A stretch of 64,000 bases of DNA from Populus alba (lineage: Eukaryota > Streptophyta > Magnoliopsida > Malpighiales > Salicaceae), in NCBI RefSeq assembly GCF_005239225.2, contig NC_133284.1:47400697-47464696 (forward strand). The letters run 5' to 3'. Under the pieces are notes generated by a model, which ran no database searches, was not told the DNA's origin, and worked only from the letters and a program-made list of their open reading frames with translations. Position numbers and translations under genes: made by a program. Of this stretch, positions 1 through 12,719 are shown in pieces (the first letter of the stretch is position 1; each line of letters begins with the position of its first letter).

Positions 1-1177
1 TTGTCTTCAAGCTGTGATAGAGGATGAAAGTTACCTATAGCATTGCAGATTTGTCCATGTGAGCTTTAAAGGGTTGAGAACCCTTCAATCCAAAAGGATG
101 GTCAATGGTTTTCCTTCTGGTATGCCTTCACCGGCAGCATGTGCACATGTTTGCACAACATATCTAACTAGCAAACAACACAGAGGATCTATTCCTAAAA
201 GGAGTTATAGAGGGCATCACAAAAGCTGGAATTGGTGCATGTAGATATATATGGCCCCATAAATTCAGCATCAAATAGCAACAAGAGGTATTTTTTAAGC
301 TTTGTTGATGATTTTAGTCAAAAGACATGGATCTACTTCTTGCATGAAAAATCAGAAGCCTTTACCATGTTCAAAAGATACAAGGCATGTGTTGAAAAGG
401 AAACAAGAGCCTACCTCAAATGTTTAAGGACTGATAGAGGAGGTGAGTTTAACTTAAATGAGTTTGAGGAATTTTGCAAAGAAAATGGCATCACCGAACA
501 ATTAACCACGACCTATACTCCTCAGTATAATGGAGTCGCCGAGAGAAAGAACAAGACTATGATGAATTTAGTGTGGTGCATTCTTACAGATAAACAGGTT
601 CCAAAAGTTTTCTAGCTAGAAGCTGTAAGGTAGTGTGTGCATGTGCTCAATAGGAGTCCTACTCTAGCCATCCAACACTCTACTCTAGAAAAAGCATGGA
701 GTGGTTTGAAGCAAAATGTAGAGTATTTCAGGGTCTTTGGGTGTTTGGCCCACGTACATGTACCAGACCAGAGAAGAATTAAGTTGGATGATAAAAGCAT
801 GCAGTGTGTTTTGTTAGGAGTGAGTGGTGAATCAAAAGCTTACAAATTATTTGATCTAGTTTCTAAGAAAATAATTGTCAGTAGGGATGTTGTTTTTGAA
901 GAAAATAAAGGCTGGAATTGGGACATGAGCAGTGAAGAAATAACCTCAGATGTACTAGAATGGGGTGATCCTGAAGAATAAACTAATGAAGCTCAGAATG
1001 CACAAAAACCGAGAATAGAGGATAGTGAGAATGGAGCAAGTTCAAATGGGGAACTTGGAACAGATGCCAATGAGAATGAAGAGGCCAACTTCAAGGGCAT
1101 GAATGATGCAGGTCCAAGTGGCACTTATGCATATTCTAGTGTGACATATGAAATGAATCCTTTAGTTTCAGGGAGGG
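1..1177 (+). pseudogene. copia relic A: pre-integrase and integrase segment
   Basis: Broken plus-strand coding stretch. Around 59-230 it reads as the end of a GAG-pre-integrase domain. From 232 to 615 it is an integrase core with a VDIYGPI-like start, a FVDDFS motif, the TDRGGEF block and the catalytic glutamate in NGVAERKN. A stop follows at 615 and the frame resumes at 637-981 with the conserved HVLNRSPT block and the C-terminal integrase region. After 981 the frame is closed and only degraded sequence leads up to the gypsy LTR at 1178. It would have encoded the enzyme that inserts the cDNA copy. At least two stops show it is dead. High certainty for family, low for exact edges. Confidence 0.88.
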
Positions 1178-1523
1178 TGACACAGCAAGAAAATAACAGA
1201 GGGATCCTCACGTTCACCCTCAAGAGTTCATCTGGAATCCACCAGAAAATGAGATAAGTCTCAAACTGTATTGAATATTTGGAATACAAAAGTGACCGTA
1301 AGACAATGCTTACATTGTGTATTTATTCTACTTGTAACATGCATGATTAATTATAGCTACTGAATGCTATTTAAAACTTGACGTTTCTACTTGTAACATG
1401 CATGATTAATTATAGTTATTGAATGCTATTTAAAACTTGACGTTTAATACTCAGGACCTCTTCGTCTTCACTATGCACCTATCAATTTGTTCTTCAATTT
1501 CCCCTGCCAAGCGTTCTACATCA
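1178..1523 (-). repeat. gypsy 3' LTR (346 bp)
   Basis: Same sequence as 6020-6365 with a handful of differences. It contains an internal direct repeat of about 55 bp (near 1330-1385 and 1386-1443, the stretch with CTTGTAACATGCATGATTAA). The pol reading frame runs into it and stops at 1451. In element sense a purine tract (AAAGAAGAGGAG) lies just outside, at about 1526-1537. Confidence 0.93.
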
Positions 1524-4500
1524 GACTCCTCTTCTTTGAAAGAACTCGCCTCTGAGTTATCTTCAGAATAAAGAGCTTCATCTTCATGATACTCATACAA
1601 ATCTGTAACATTAAAAGTGCTTGAAATTCCCATAGATGCAGGTAGGTCAATAATGTAGGCATTATCATTGATCTTCCTTAAAATCTTGTAAGGTCCATAC
1701 TTGCGCGGCTTCAGCTTGCTGTAGGTTCCAACAGGAAATCGCTCCTTTCTGAGAAAAACCATCACATAATCTCCTTCATTGAAAACTTTAGCTCGCCTAT
1801 GCTTGTCTGCAGCAGCCTTGTACTTAGCATTGGTTTTTTCCAGCTTATCTCGCACTTCTTCTTTAACGTCAATAACATCTTTAGCCATATGTTGAGCACT
1901 TATGCTAACTCCATGAGCTTTTGGAAGTTTTACTAAGTCAACGACATGGTTAGGAACTGAAGTATATACCAAAGAGAAAGGAGACTTTCCTGTGGCACTA
2001 TGAACTGTATTATTGTAAGCAAACTCCACTTGCGGCAAGGCATTATCCCACTTCTTTGATTTATCAGTGCAGACACTTCGAACCATGTTGCCAAGCGTTC
2101 TATTAGTCACCTCTGTCTGGCCATCTGTTTGTGGATGTGCTGTACTGCTACGCTTCAAGGTAGTACCGAAGAGCTTCCATAGAGTAATCCAGAAATGACT
2201 CAGAAATTTGGTGTCACGATCAGATGTAATAGATTTGGGTACACCATGCAAACGCACCACCTCCCTGTCGACCACAACAAACACAGAATCAACCCCACTT
2301 TGGGTTCGAGGAAGCCCCAACACAAAGTCCATGGACAAGTCTTGCCAAATATCGCTAGGAACTGGTAAAGGCATATAAAATCCAGTATTTTGAGTTTGTC
2401 CCTTTGACACCTGACAAACATAGCAGTTTCTCACAATTTTGCCAACATCCTTCTTCAACTGAGGCCAAAAATAACGTTCCTCAACTCCTGCAATGGTCTT
2501 GTCTCTTCCCAGGTGCCCGCTCAAGCCGCCTCCATGAATATCTCGAATAAGCTTCTCTCGTAAGGATGAGCTGGGAATGCATAACCTGTTGCCTTTAAAC
2601 AAATATCCTTCTCTCGTAAGGATGAGCTGGGAATGCATAACCTGTTGCCTTTAAACAAATATCCTTCTCTCAAGTGGTAGTCTAAAACAGGTTGACTCTG
2701 AACACACTTCACCCAAACGTCTTTGAAATCAAGATCAGCTTCGTATAACTCCTTCAGAAATTCAAATCCCACAATCTCTTGTGCTAAAGTAATCAACAAG
2801 TTTGCTCTCCGACTTAAAGCATCAGCAACACGATTGAGAGATCCAGATTTATGCTTAATCACAAAAGGAAACTTCTGAAGAAAAGTGGCCCATCTGACAT
2901 GCATTTTACTCACATTCTTCTGGCTGTTGATAAACTTTAAGGCTTCATGATCAGTGTAGAGAACAAATTCACGTTGCACCAGGTAATGCTCCCATTGCTT
3001 CAAAGCACGAACAACTGCATAAAATTCTTGATCATAAGTACTCCATTTTTTACGGGCTTCACTTAATTTTTCACTGAAGAATGCCACTGGTCTTTTTTCT
3101 TGAGACAACACAGCTCCCACCCCTAATCCACTTGCATCACATTCGACTTCGAATATCTTTTCGAAGTTGGGAAGGGCCAGAACTGGTGCAGTGCTAAGTT
3201 TTTCTTTAATCAACGCAAAACTTTTATCTTGTGCTTCACCCCAATGAAACTTTCCTTGCTTGAGACATTCAGTAATAGGGGCTGCAAGGGCACTAAAGTT
3301 TCGTACAAAACGCCTGTAAAAAGTAGCAAGGCCATGGAAACTACGTAACTCACTTACAGTCTTTGGAGTTGGCCATTCTCTGATTGCCCGTACTTTGTCC
3401 TGATCCACATGAATTCCATCTTCACTAACAATATACCCCAAAAATAGCAGTTTGTTTGTAAAGAAAGTGCACTTCTTCAAATTAATATAAAGCTTATTCT
3501 CTTCCAAAACATCCAGAACCTGTCTTAATTGCACCAAATGTTCTTCTTTGCTTTTACTGTAAATAAGAATATCATCAAAATACACAACTACAAATGACCC
3601 ATTAAAAGGACGCAAAACCTGGTTCATGAGTCGCATGAAAGTACTTGGTGCATTTGATAATCCGAATGGCATCACCAACCATTCATAAAGACCCTCCTTG
3701 CTCTTAAATGTCGTCTTCCATTCATCCCCCGGTTTAATTCGAATCTGGTGATAGCCACTACGCAAATCAATCTTCGAAAACACCTTGGAACCCTCAAGGA
3801 CATCCAGCATATCCTCTAACCGCGGAATTGGAAATCTGTATTTGATAGTGATTTTATTAATAGCTCTACTGTCAACACACATTCGCCAGGTGTTATCCTT
3901 TTTTGGCACTAGCAAGACAGGAACTGCACAAGGACTCATGCTCTCACGAATAAATCCTTGCTTCAGCAGCTCTTCAATCTTCTCCTTCAAGATCACATTT
4001 TCCTTCGGGCTCATCCGGTAATGGGGAAGATTAGGTAGGCTTGCTCCAGGGACTAGATCAATCTGATGTTGGATATCTCGCATAGGAGGAAGTTGAGCTG
4101 GTAAATCTTCAGAAATCAAATCTTCATACTCGCTCAAAATTTCTTGCACCTCTTTTGGAACGTGACTTGAAACAGCATTTGTCACCATAAGCCCCTTAAG
4201 AACAATTGGATACATAAATCCAACTTCTTTAATAATGTCTTCAAACTCGCGGCTATTCCTGGAGATAGCTAGAAAATTTGAACTCCCAGCTTGTGGTTTT
4301 TCTAACTTTCCAGATGGATCAACAGGAGCAAGTGCAATTTTATGAGAGCCCCACTCAAAGATAAACACATTATCACGCCCTTTGTGGGTAGCATCAACAT
4401 CAAACTGCCAAGGCCTTCCTAGTAATACATGACTGGCATCCATATCAATGACATCACACCAAATCTCATGTTTGTAATGCTTACCAATAGAAAGAGGAAC

Positions 4501-5988
4501 CCTGCATGCTTCTGTCACCTTTACTGATGGTCCTCTCTTCACCCACCCTAGTATATAAGGATTCTTATGCTTCTTTGTTGGGAGTCTTAAATAATCAACC
4601 AGCTTTTGTGACACAAAATTCTCACAGCTGCCACCATCTACAATCAATGTGCACACCTTGTTGTCAACAGAACATAAGGAACGAAATATGTGATTCCTCT
4701 GTCCTTCTTGTTTAGGCGAAAGGAGAGCTCGTTGTAGCACCATGCTGAGCACTTCATCTTCTTCCAGAGCAGTATGATTCATCATCAAATTTACAACCTC
4801 ATTATTATCTTCATATGCAAACTCAGCCCCATCATAATCATCATCATAATTTCCACTATGATCATCAGCTTCGTCGATTCCTTCTACAAGGTTTGCTTGC
4901 TTCCGCTTCGGACAATTATTGGATCGGTGGCCAGGCTGGAAACACCTGTAGCAAACATCACCAGTTGCTCTAGTGTATGGGCCATGGTTTGGTCTCTGAT
5001 TTCGATTCTGATTTATGTCATTGTTCTGGCTGCTCTCTCCTCTGTAATTCTGCCCTTTATAATTATTTCTTTGTATCGGCTGGATCTCTTTCTTCTCCTT
5101 GTTAGGAACATAAGAATCTGCTGCCTTCCTCGGGTAATTATTGTTGTTGCCATAGATTGTTTTTTTCTCCTTCAGTTCACGTTCCTTCAGTTCTTTCTCT
5201 AACTGTTGCGCCTTCATAGCCATATTTTGAGCCTCATGGACGTCCCAAAAAACTTGTAACCCGATTCTATCCTGTATTGATGTCGTCAATCCATTGACAT
5301 ATCTTGATACCGTCTGCCCCTGAGTCTCATTCAACGAATTTCTTTCTGCCAACCGTAGGAATTCATCAGTATAATCTTCTACGGTCCTGCTTCCCTGGAT
5401 ACAATTATGATAGAGGCGATAGAGATGCTGCTCATAATCTACTGGAAGAAAACGGTCCATCATCAATTGTTTCATCCTACGCCATGTCCTGACCGGTTGT
5501 TTGGCCTGCCTCTGTCGTGACTTCTGCAAATTATCCCACCATACAGCTGCACTCCCCTTCAAGCGAAAAGCCGCTATCTTAGTCATCCTCTCCTCTGGTA
5601 TTGACATAATCTCAAAAAATCTCTCTACCTCCACAAGCCAATCTAAAAATCCTTCAATGGATAGATGACCATTAAAATAAGGGATGTCGGCCTTCATCCG
5701 ATAATCTTCAATGGGTTGTCGATTATGTAGATTAGCAGCAAATGCGTTCCTAGGACGTTCTATCTCCTCCTCAGAATCAGATCCAATCTCCTCCCATTGA
5801 CGATGACCTTCGCGGTTGCCTCTGCCACCACCACGTTGGTTATCTTGTTCATTGTTGTTGTTGTTGTTTCCCATGTTGAGAAGCAGTTGTCGAATCTCTT
5901 CAACGCTTGTAGCAAGAGCATCAAACTCTCTCCTGGAAACTAGTTCCCCACCAGGAAGGGGTCGATCATTGTTTGGGTCATTCGCCAT
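1451..5988 (-). pseudogene. gypsy gag-pol polyprotein, frameshifted by a 56-bp duplication
   Basis: The likely start is the ATG at 5988 (MANDPNN), just inside the primer-binding site; an upstream in-frame Met reads through the LTR edge. Order: Retrotrans_gag domain, CCHC zinc knuckle ([14 protein letters not shown]), aspartic protease (VDGGSCENF), reverse transcriptase with YFDDIL, RNase H, then the integrase zinc-binding domain. The frame breaks at 2521 because a 56-bp tandem duplication shifts it. Integrase continues in another frame (2638 to 1451) with [15 protein letters not shown] and [10 protein letters not shown] carrying the D, D and E residues. Between VVVDR and EVVRLHG some 25 residues normally present are missing. 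No chromodomain is evident. The protein would perform capsid formation, cDNA synthesis and integration, but this copy cannot make full pol. Confidence 0.92.
2552..2671. repeat. 56-bp tandem duplication inside gypsy integrase
   Basis: Two exact copies of a 56-bp unit (2552-2607, 2608-2663) followed by the first 8 bases of a third (CTTCTCTC, 2664-2671). 56 is not a multiple of 3, so the pol frame shifts here. The 8-base match at the edge suggests slippage or microhomology repair. Confidence 0.95.
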
Positions 5989-6005
5989 CGAGCCAAGGCA
6001 AACCT

Positions 6006-6017
6006 GCTCTGATACCA
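6006..6017 (-). other. gypsy primer-binding site (tRNA-Met type)
   Basis: On the minus strand it reads TGGTATCAGAGC, two bases from the end of the 5' LTR. This is the usual plant initiator tRNA-Met primer-binding sequence, used to start minus-strand cDNA. Confidence 0.9.
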
Positions 6018-6019
6018 AT

Positions 6020-6365
6020 TGACACAGCAAGAAAATAACAGAGGGATCCTCACGTTCACCCTCAAGAGTTCATCTGGAATCCACCAGAAAATGAGATAAG
6101 TCTCAAACTGTATTGAATATTTGGAATACAAAAGTGACCGTAAGACAATGCTTACATTGTGTATTTATTCTACTTGTAACATGCATGATTAATTATAGCT
6201 ACTGAATGCTATTTAAAACTTGACGTTTCTACTTGTAACATGCATGATTAATTATAGCTATTGAATGTTATTTAAAACTTGACGTTTAATACTCAGGACC
6301 TCTTCGTCTTCACTATGCACCTATCAATTTGTTCTTCAATTTCCCCTGCCAAGCGTTCTACATCA
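6020..6365 (-). repeat. gypsy 5' LTR (346 bp)
   Basis: Partner of 1178-1523. It adjoins the primer-binding site on its left and the resumed copia reading frame on its right. Confidence 0.93.
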
Positions 6366-7953
6366 GAGTAAGGCGAATTCCACCCTGGATGCAAGACTAT
6401 GAAACAAGAGAGAATCTGTTAGAAGAAGAGGACTTAAATGCCATGATTATTCTTACAGAAGATGATCCATCCACATTTGAGGAAGCCGTGAAGAGCAAGA
6501 AATGGAGAGATGCCATGAATAAAGAAATTGAGGCTATTGAACGCAATAAAACATGGGTTCTGACTACCCTACCCGAAGGAGTAAACAACATTGGGGTTAA
6601 ATGGATATTTAAAACCAAACTCAATGAAAGTGGTGGGATAGATAAATGCAAGGCTAGACTTGTGGCAAAGGGATATGCACAACAGTATGGAATTGACTAC
6701 ATAGAGGTCTATGCTCTAGTTGCAAGATTATATACCATACATTTGATAATTCTTTAGCAGCTTAAGAAGGATGGAGTATCTTTCAACTAGATGTGAAAAA
6801 CTCATTTCTGCATGGTGAACTCAATGAGGAAGTCTTTGTCCAACAGCCTCAAGGATATGAGAAAAAGGGTGAGGAACACAAGTTTTATAAATGAACAAGG
6901 TGTTATATGGCCTCAAACAAGCTCCACGAGCTTGGTATAGCAAAATTGAGGCTTACTTTGTCCACGAAAGCTTCAAAAAGTGTTATTGTCAATATGTATG
7001 TTGATGATTTGATCTTTACTGGGAATGACAAGAACATGTGTGAAGAGTTCAAGAAGCTCATGATGCTGGAATTTGACATGTCAAACTTGGGAAAGATGAA
7101 GTATTTTTTGGGAATTGAGGTGATACAAAATCCTGAAGGGATTTATATATGTCAAAGGAGGTATGCTCAAGAAATCTTAAAATGATTTGGCATGGATAGA
7201 TGCAACTAAGTCAAGAATCCTATAGTTCCAGGCTGCAAACTGTCAAAGGATGAGGAGGGAACCAAGGTTGATGCAAGTATGTTCAAATAGGTGGTTGGCA
7301 GCCTTATGTACTTAACTGTAACCAAAACTGATTTAATATATGGTGTGAGTCTTATTAGCAGGTTCATGTCATGCCCAACGGAGCAGCACTGGTTAGCAGC
7401 AAAAAGGCTACTTAGATATCTTATGGGAACAATAAACTTGGGCATCTTCTACAAGAAAGGAGGGTGCAAGAAACTCATAGCCTACTTAGATAGCGACTTT
7501 GCTGGAGATATAGATGATCACAAGAGTACTACAGGATGTGTGTTTATAATCAGCTCTAGAGTAGTATCATGGTCGTCTAAGAAACAGCCTATTGTTAGTT
7601 TATCAACAACCGATGTTGAGTACATCGTTGCTGCCTCATGTGCATGTTAATGTGTTTGGCTAAGAAGAGTCTTGGAGTAGCTTGGATGTGAACAGAAAGA
7701 ATACACTATAATCTTGTGCGATAATAGTTCTAGCATAAAACTTTCCAAGAATCCTGTTCTCCATAACAAAAGCAAGCATATTGATATCAGGTTTCATTTC
7801 CTTCATGAAATGGTGAAAGATAATGTGGTTAACTTGAGTTACTGTAAAACTGAAGATCAGATAGCCGACATTATGATAAAACCTCTCGGGTTAGAGGTGT
7901 TCTTAAAGCTTCGAAGATTGCTGGGATTGTGTGAAATTCCAAACATAAACTGA
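6366..7953 (+). pseudogene. copia relic A: reverse transcriptase and RNase H segment
   Basis: Continues the copia pol after the gypsy insertion. The RT N-terminal part (6390-6757) has the blocks KWRDAMNKEIEAIERNKTW, GVKWIFKTK and KARLVAKGYAQ. Stops and small frameshifts follow between 6757 and 6907. The next piece (6907-7185) holds the catalytic YVDDLIFTG and the FDMSNLGKMKYFLGIEV block. RNase H spans 7291-7650 with KLIAYLDSDFAGD and the block around SLSTTDVEY, and a last piece at 7714-7953 includes HIDIRFHFLHEMV. Stops at 7183, 7288 and 7648 show it is inactive. Normally this part copies element RNA into DNA. Confidence 0.9.
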
Positions 7954-7975
7954 ATAACAGTTTAAAGGGAGGGAT

Positions 7976-8268
7976 TGATGTACTGTTAAAGGAATTAACA
8001 ATGTAGTTTGTTTGTTTCTTTCATTACTTACTTTCCCGCTCACTTTTTTGATAATTTTGTTGCCTTACATCCTATTATTACAGGTGGCAGTTATTCTCTT
8101 ACAATTCGGTTATTCCTTAGCTGTCAACATGCATAATGCATGCACAACGTGAAGCTTCTGTCAATGGTTTTATAAACCATATGTTGATAATGAATAAATG
8201 CAGAGAGTAATACAAATCTTGATTCTGTTGATTCAAGAACTGTGAGCGGTGTATTAACATCTTCTTCA
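7976..8268 (+). repeat. probable copia A 3' LTR
   Basis: Starts TGATGTACTG right after the purine tract AAAGGGAGGGAT and ends about ...CTTCTTCA. The 5' partner is outside the window, so both edges are estimates. Confidence 0.5.
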
Positions 8269-11200
8269 TTAAATTTTTAGTGTTTTTCTTCTCTTTTTAT
8301 GCTTTGATCTCCCAAATCTAAAGCTTAAGTTCATTTTGTTGAGACTTTGGTTCAAAAACCTTGTTTAGAAATGCATCTAAATAAGGTTATGATGTTAGAA
8401 TTTTGAAAAATATATTGCAAACATCCTAATTAAAAAGAAAGGAGTAATAAAGCTTTTAAGAATAAAAGATTTATCCTTGACAACAACTGTTTAATACCTT
8501 GCGGTTTTTGTACAATTTTCATCTTTCTAATTGTCTTGTACATGAAATTTGGGGTAATTGTTTTTCTATACAACCATAAATTGAACATCTAACAATTTAA
8601 TTCAACATTGACAATTTAATTAAAAAATAAATTGATACACAATCTCTATTTATATTTTTGTATGAGTATATCACTTTTCAATTTAGTCATACAAAATTTA
8701 TTTACAAACATTAAATGTCAAGGACTTATTCTATATAGAAAACTAAGTAGTTCAATAATGGTTCATGAGGAGCTACGATCTCGTAGAATAATTATTTGTA
8801 AAATATACAAAATCACAAAACTTATAATGAATAACTACATCATCAATGTTACTAACATTTGTCAATGATGCAAGCATAACCAATTTCACTATCTTTTTTT
8901 TGTAAATACATCAATCTATGTCGGATTCTAATTTAATACACTTCCATCAACCTTTTGATGAGGTTTTATTCCATTATTATATCCATTTAACTATCATATG
9001 ATATCATAGCAATTCACAACACATTTTATTAACACTACAACTTGTTCCCTGGAACACACTTAATTCGTACAATCATATGCATCTTACAACCATTTTCAAC
9101 CAATAATATATTTCATTAAACATCCGCCTTTGCTTCACATCATTGTTCTATTTTACAATACATTTAATTTACATCACTTTTTGTTTCACAAACATGTGTA
9201 TGCTCTTTTGGCTTCTCAATTATTAAGTTTATTCTAACCAAATACTCATGTTATTCTAACTCATTATGCATAATTATGGCTTCCCACCAATGATTCATTT
9301 CAGATACACATTCATGTTCTCTTAACACATATTGTTCTACTTTAATTTTCCTAGACATTCTTATTTCATTCACTTGCAATTCATTCATAAGAATAAATTA
9401 TACATCATTCATTTATTGTTCCCACTTCAATGAAATTTTGGCAAAGTTTCTCCTAGAAATAGGCCTCTCCAATGTCATAACCTATTTTTGGGTTATTCCC
9501 CAAATTCATAATTTTTTCTTTCAAAATAAAAATAAAATAATAAAATAATAATAGCAAGGACTTTTAATAGATTAGATTCATAATTAAGCCTAAGAAATAT
9601 AATTAGATTTTTAATAGGCCAATTTGATTTAATCATGGGTCAAATTAAAGTTTAATTATGTTTAATAATTAATTTGGATCCAATTGAAGGATCTAATTAA
9701 GTGTAATGACTTAATTGTACTTTAAATGAATTAAATTAATTTTATTAAGGGGGTTTAATTGGTGAAAATTAAGTTTGAGAGCCCAATTTGGGCTTAATTA
9801 AGAAAATTAAAATTTTAGGAGACCAAATCTAATTTTTATCAAGACAATTGATTGAAATCAAGAGTAAAATTGCAGGAAAAACAAAAGTTTTGGGGTTAAT
9901 CAGGGGTTAAATTGGAAAAACACAGCTAAGGACCAATCTGCAAAAGATTACAAACTCTAGGGACCCAATTGTTTGAAATCAGGGGTGAAATTGAAGAAAA
10001 TTAAAAGGTTTATGGGCAATTAAGGGTCAATTTGTATAAATAAAAAACCAATGACTAATTAATGTGAAAAAGGCGCTGAAATTCAAGGCTGATATTGAAG
10101 TCTTTCAGGGATGAAATTGCATAGAATTGAAAGTTTGAAGTCAATTAGAGGTGTAATTGAAAGAAATTATAAATCAAATGACTAATTTGAACTATAACAA
10201 AACGGCGTCGTTTTGATTATTGTTCATCTTCTTTTTAAATTTTTCTTTGTAAAGACTACTTAGGGAGCTATTTTGCAGGAACATTTAATACATCCACCCT
10301 CCACAAAATTTGACAAAAATTACATGAAAATGATCACCTCATATTTCTCTACATCCTAATATGGTCCTTTCTAGCTAATTGACATCACAATGGCGTACCC
10401 TTCGACTGGTAAATTTGACAATTCATGGTGACTACTTTGAACTATCGATTAGGATCCTTTGGGGCCGAATCAAAAGCCAAAGATTTGGGTACCATAAAAA
10501 GACAACATGTCCCTTTTCCACTCAATATAAATAGGGGTGGATTTTTTATCCTAGCATAAAGAAATTCAAGTCCAAACTTGGCAAAAAATCAGCCCCCCAC
10601 CTGGTTTTATTCCTCCCAGCCAACAATTATCTCTCTTCTTTCTCTCTCTCTACCACCTCTCCAACCACTTCCACCTTATCATTGTCATGAACAAGAGCGA
10701 CCCAATCTTCTTAACCAACCTAGCTCCTCACCAACGACAAAATAGCCACGTGGAGCTCTTCTCTATCTCCTTAAAAGCTTCTTTTTCTTCCTCCCACAAC
10801 TGATGCCAATCACTATTTCTTCCACTAACACCTTATAATCCACCAGCTAAACCTCTTAATCACAACTGAAACTCCTACGCCAGGTGAGCTTCTCCTCCTT
10901 CCATCCCTATCTTATCCCAGCAACCTGCAACGATTTTGGTTACATCCAGAACATGAACAATTTTGCAAAATAATTAATTGGTGGTGGTGGGGCTGGATCT
11001 AATTCGATCTAGCAGGTCCAGCCCATCTTAAAAAAAAAGAGAGAAAAGGGTTGGTTGGGCCAGCAAGCATCCCAACCCAACTAAGTCGAGTTAGACCAGT
11101 ATTGGGCAAACCTGGTTGTGCTGGGTTCAACTCAATTTATATTTATTAATATAATAAATATATATTATATGTTTTTTAAAAAAATTAAAAAATTCCATAA

Positions 11201-11889
11201 AAAATCCAATATTTCAATTTTTTTGCATGTTTTACCGACAATTTTTGCATAATATGAAGCTATATATTTTGCACTGTAAGATGCAGATCCGGTATTAAAA
11301 TACTTGGTTTTCTCAAAAATGTTTATAAATAAAAAAAAATAAAAAAAAATTCTTAATTTAAGTGAGTGCAATTATGACAAAATTTCTCAAATTGTTCAAA
11401 AAATTACACCACACAACCAGGCAATGGTTAGAAAGTTAGTGTATGACAAAGATTGCAGGGATACGTAGAATCCAGCAATGGCGATCATCACTTCAGTAAA
11501 CATTAGATATTATTTTGAGTTGAAGGAGGTTCACATTCGTGGTGATTACCACTGAATCACGTCTCGATCATGGTAAATAACTGCTGCTGACGACTTCACC
11601 AACCACGTATTGTTACCAGGTTCGGCACACGCATCAATTATTTGTCGAATTATTAAAGCTAATTAAAGCTGTGGGATCTGTTGTGGAAAAAGAAGGTTAG
11701 TGGATGTTGCAATCTATCAAATCTGCTATGCTTCTCATGAAACACACGTCAAAAGTCAAGTCTTTATCAAAGCCTATTCAAATATTGATCCTAGTTCAAT
11801 CATGTAGTGAAATGTCTATATATAAAAATCTTGAGCTTGCAAGCACAATACACACTCTATGGATGGATATCCTTCCACGTTGAGTTTCT
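8269..11889. other. gene-free stretch, AT-rich, LTR-like remnants
   Basis: No convincing coding region. About 9640-10200 holds degenerate repeats built on phrases such as AGGGGTGAAATTG and GGGTCAATTTG, followed by a near-palindrome around AAACGGCGTCGTTTT (10200-10216). A TATA-like CAATATAAATAG at about 10523-10535 leads a pyrimidine-rich stretch (10600-10900). These resemble the promoter side of a degraded Ty3/gypsy LTR, but no partner LTR or element gene is visible. At 10989-11024 an 8-bp stem (GGGCTGGA/TCCAGCCC) could form a hairpin. Confidence 0.5.
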
Positions 11890-12190
11890 CGTTACAAGAT
11901 TTCATAATTTTACCAACGGACATTTTTTGTTGGTGTGTGATTACGAGTTCGTCGATAAATTATTTATCGACGTCTTCATCGACGGAATACATCAGTCGGC
12001 TTTCCTTTCATTTGTAATTCCACATTCTGTCGCTATATCGGTCGGAAACACAAAAAAACCATTTGCTAATGGTTTTAACAGACGAAATTTTGCGAGCCAA
12101 AAAAAAGTTTCCCGCTTGAAAATATATTGACGGTTTTATGTCGTCGGTGATATTGTGATTTACCGATGGCAACATACTGTCAGTAAATTT

Positions 12191-12402
12191 GTCGGTGAGT
12201 GTTTGAAATACCGACCGAATATATCCGTCTGTAAATTCGTCGGTAATTGTGGCAGCTATTGTCAAATGCCGATGGATTCATTCCGACGGTAAATCCGTCG
12301 GTGAGTGTATGAAATACCAACCGAATATATTCGTCTGTAAATTCATCGATGAATGTGGCAGCTACTGTCAAATGCTGATGGATTCGTTCCGTCGGTAAAA
12401 CC
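12191..12402. repeat. CACTA subterminal tandem repeat, 106-bp unit, two copies
   Basis: Copies start at 12191 and 12297 (GTCGGTGAGTG...). Each holds inverted motifs such as CCGACGGTAAATCCGTCGG that could bind transposase in both orientations. Confidence 0.85.
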
Positions 12403-12719
12403 CTTTGTAATAGTTTTTTTCTGAATTTGTTTTTAAAAAAATTATTTTAGAATACATAATATAAAATTATATAAATTAATGGTAATAAAACCAATTATGA
12501 AAATAAAATTTATATTAAACATCAAAAACAAAAAATCAAAGTTAAATAATATTCATTACAAAATGAATGTGTTTCAAAAAAAATATTAAATTACATTTTA
12601 AAGGTAAATAATTTTTATTACAAATTAATATAAAGGTGGAGTTGGAGGAGGAGGAGGAGGAGGCTGGTGGTTATACGGCTAAAAAGGATTAGGCGCACAT
12701 GTTCCACTATGTGATGCCA

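Larger units (their letters stand above)
1178..6365 (-). mobile_element. Ty3/gypsy LTR retrotransposon, full-length but disabled
   Basis: Two near-identical 346-bp LTRs (1178-1523 and 6020-6365, TG...CA ends) enclose a minus-strand gag-pol. A primer-binding site matching initiator tRNA-Met lies next to the right LTR, so that is the 5' LTR. The target is the copia relic. The expected 5-bp target duplication is imperfect: GAGGG before the left LTR and GAG-TA after the right one, which fits loss of two G residues. The LTRs differ at very few positions by eye, so insertion looks fairly recent, yet the pol gene is already damaged. Confidence 0.93.
1..8268 (+). mobile_element. Ty1/copia retrotransposon relic A, split by a gypsy insertion
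   Basis: A plus-strand copia element enters from the left edge, so its 5' LTR and gag lie outside the window. Domain order is pre-integrase, integrase (1-980), then reverse transcriptase and RNase H (6366-7953), a purine tract near 7964-7974 and a likely 3' LTR. The order integrase before RT is the copia hallmark. A gypsy element sits at 1178-6365; the copia reading frame (residues GRV before, VRRIPPWM after) rejoins across it. Stops and frameshifts make it non-functional. Confidence 0.9.

Noticed and set aside
3785..6022. Several plus-strand frames of 62-142 residues across the gypsy gag-pol
   Set aside because: Antisense shadows of the minus-strand polyprotein.
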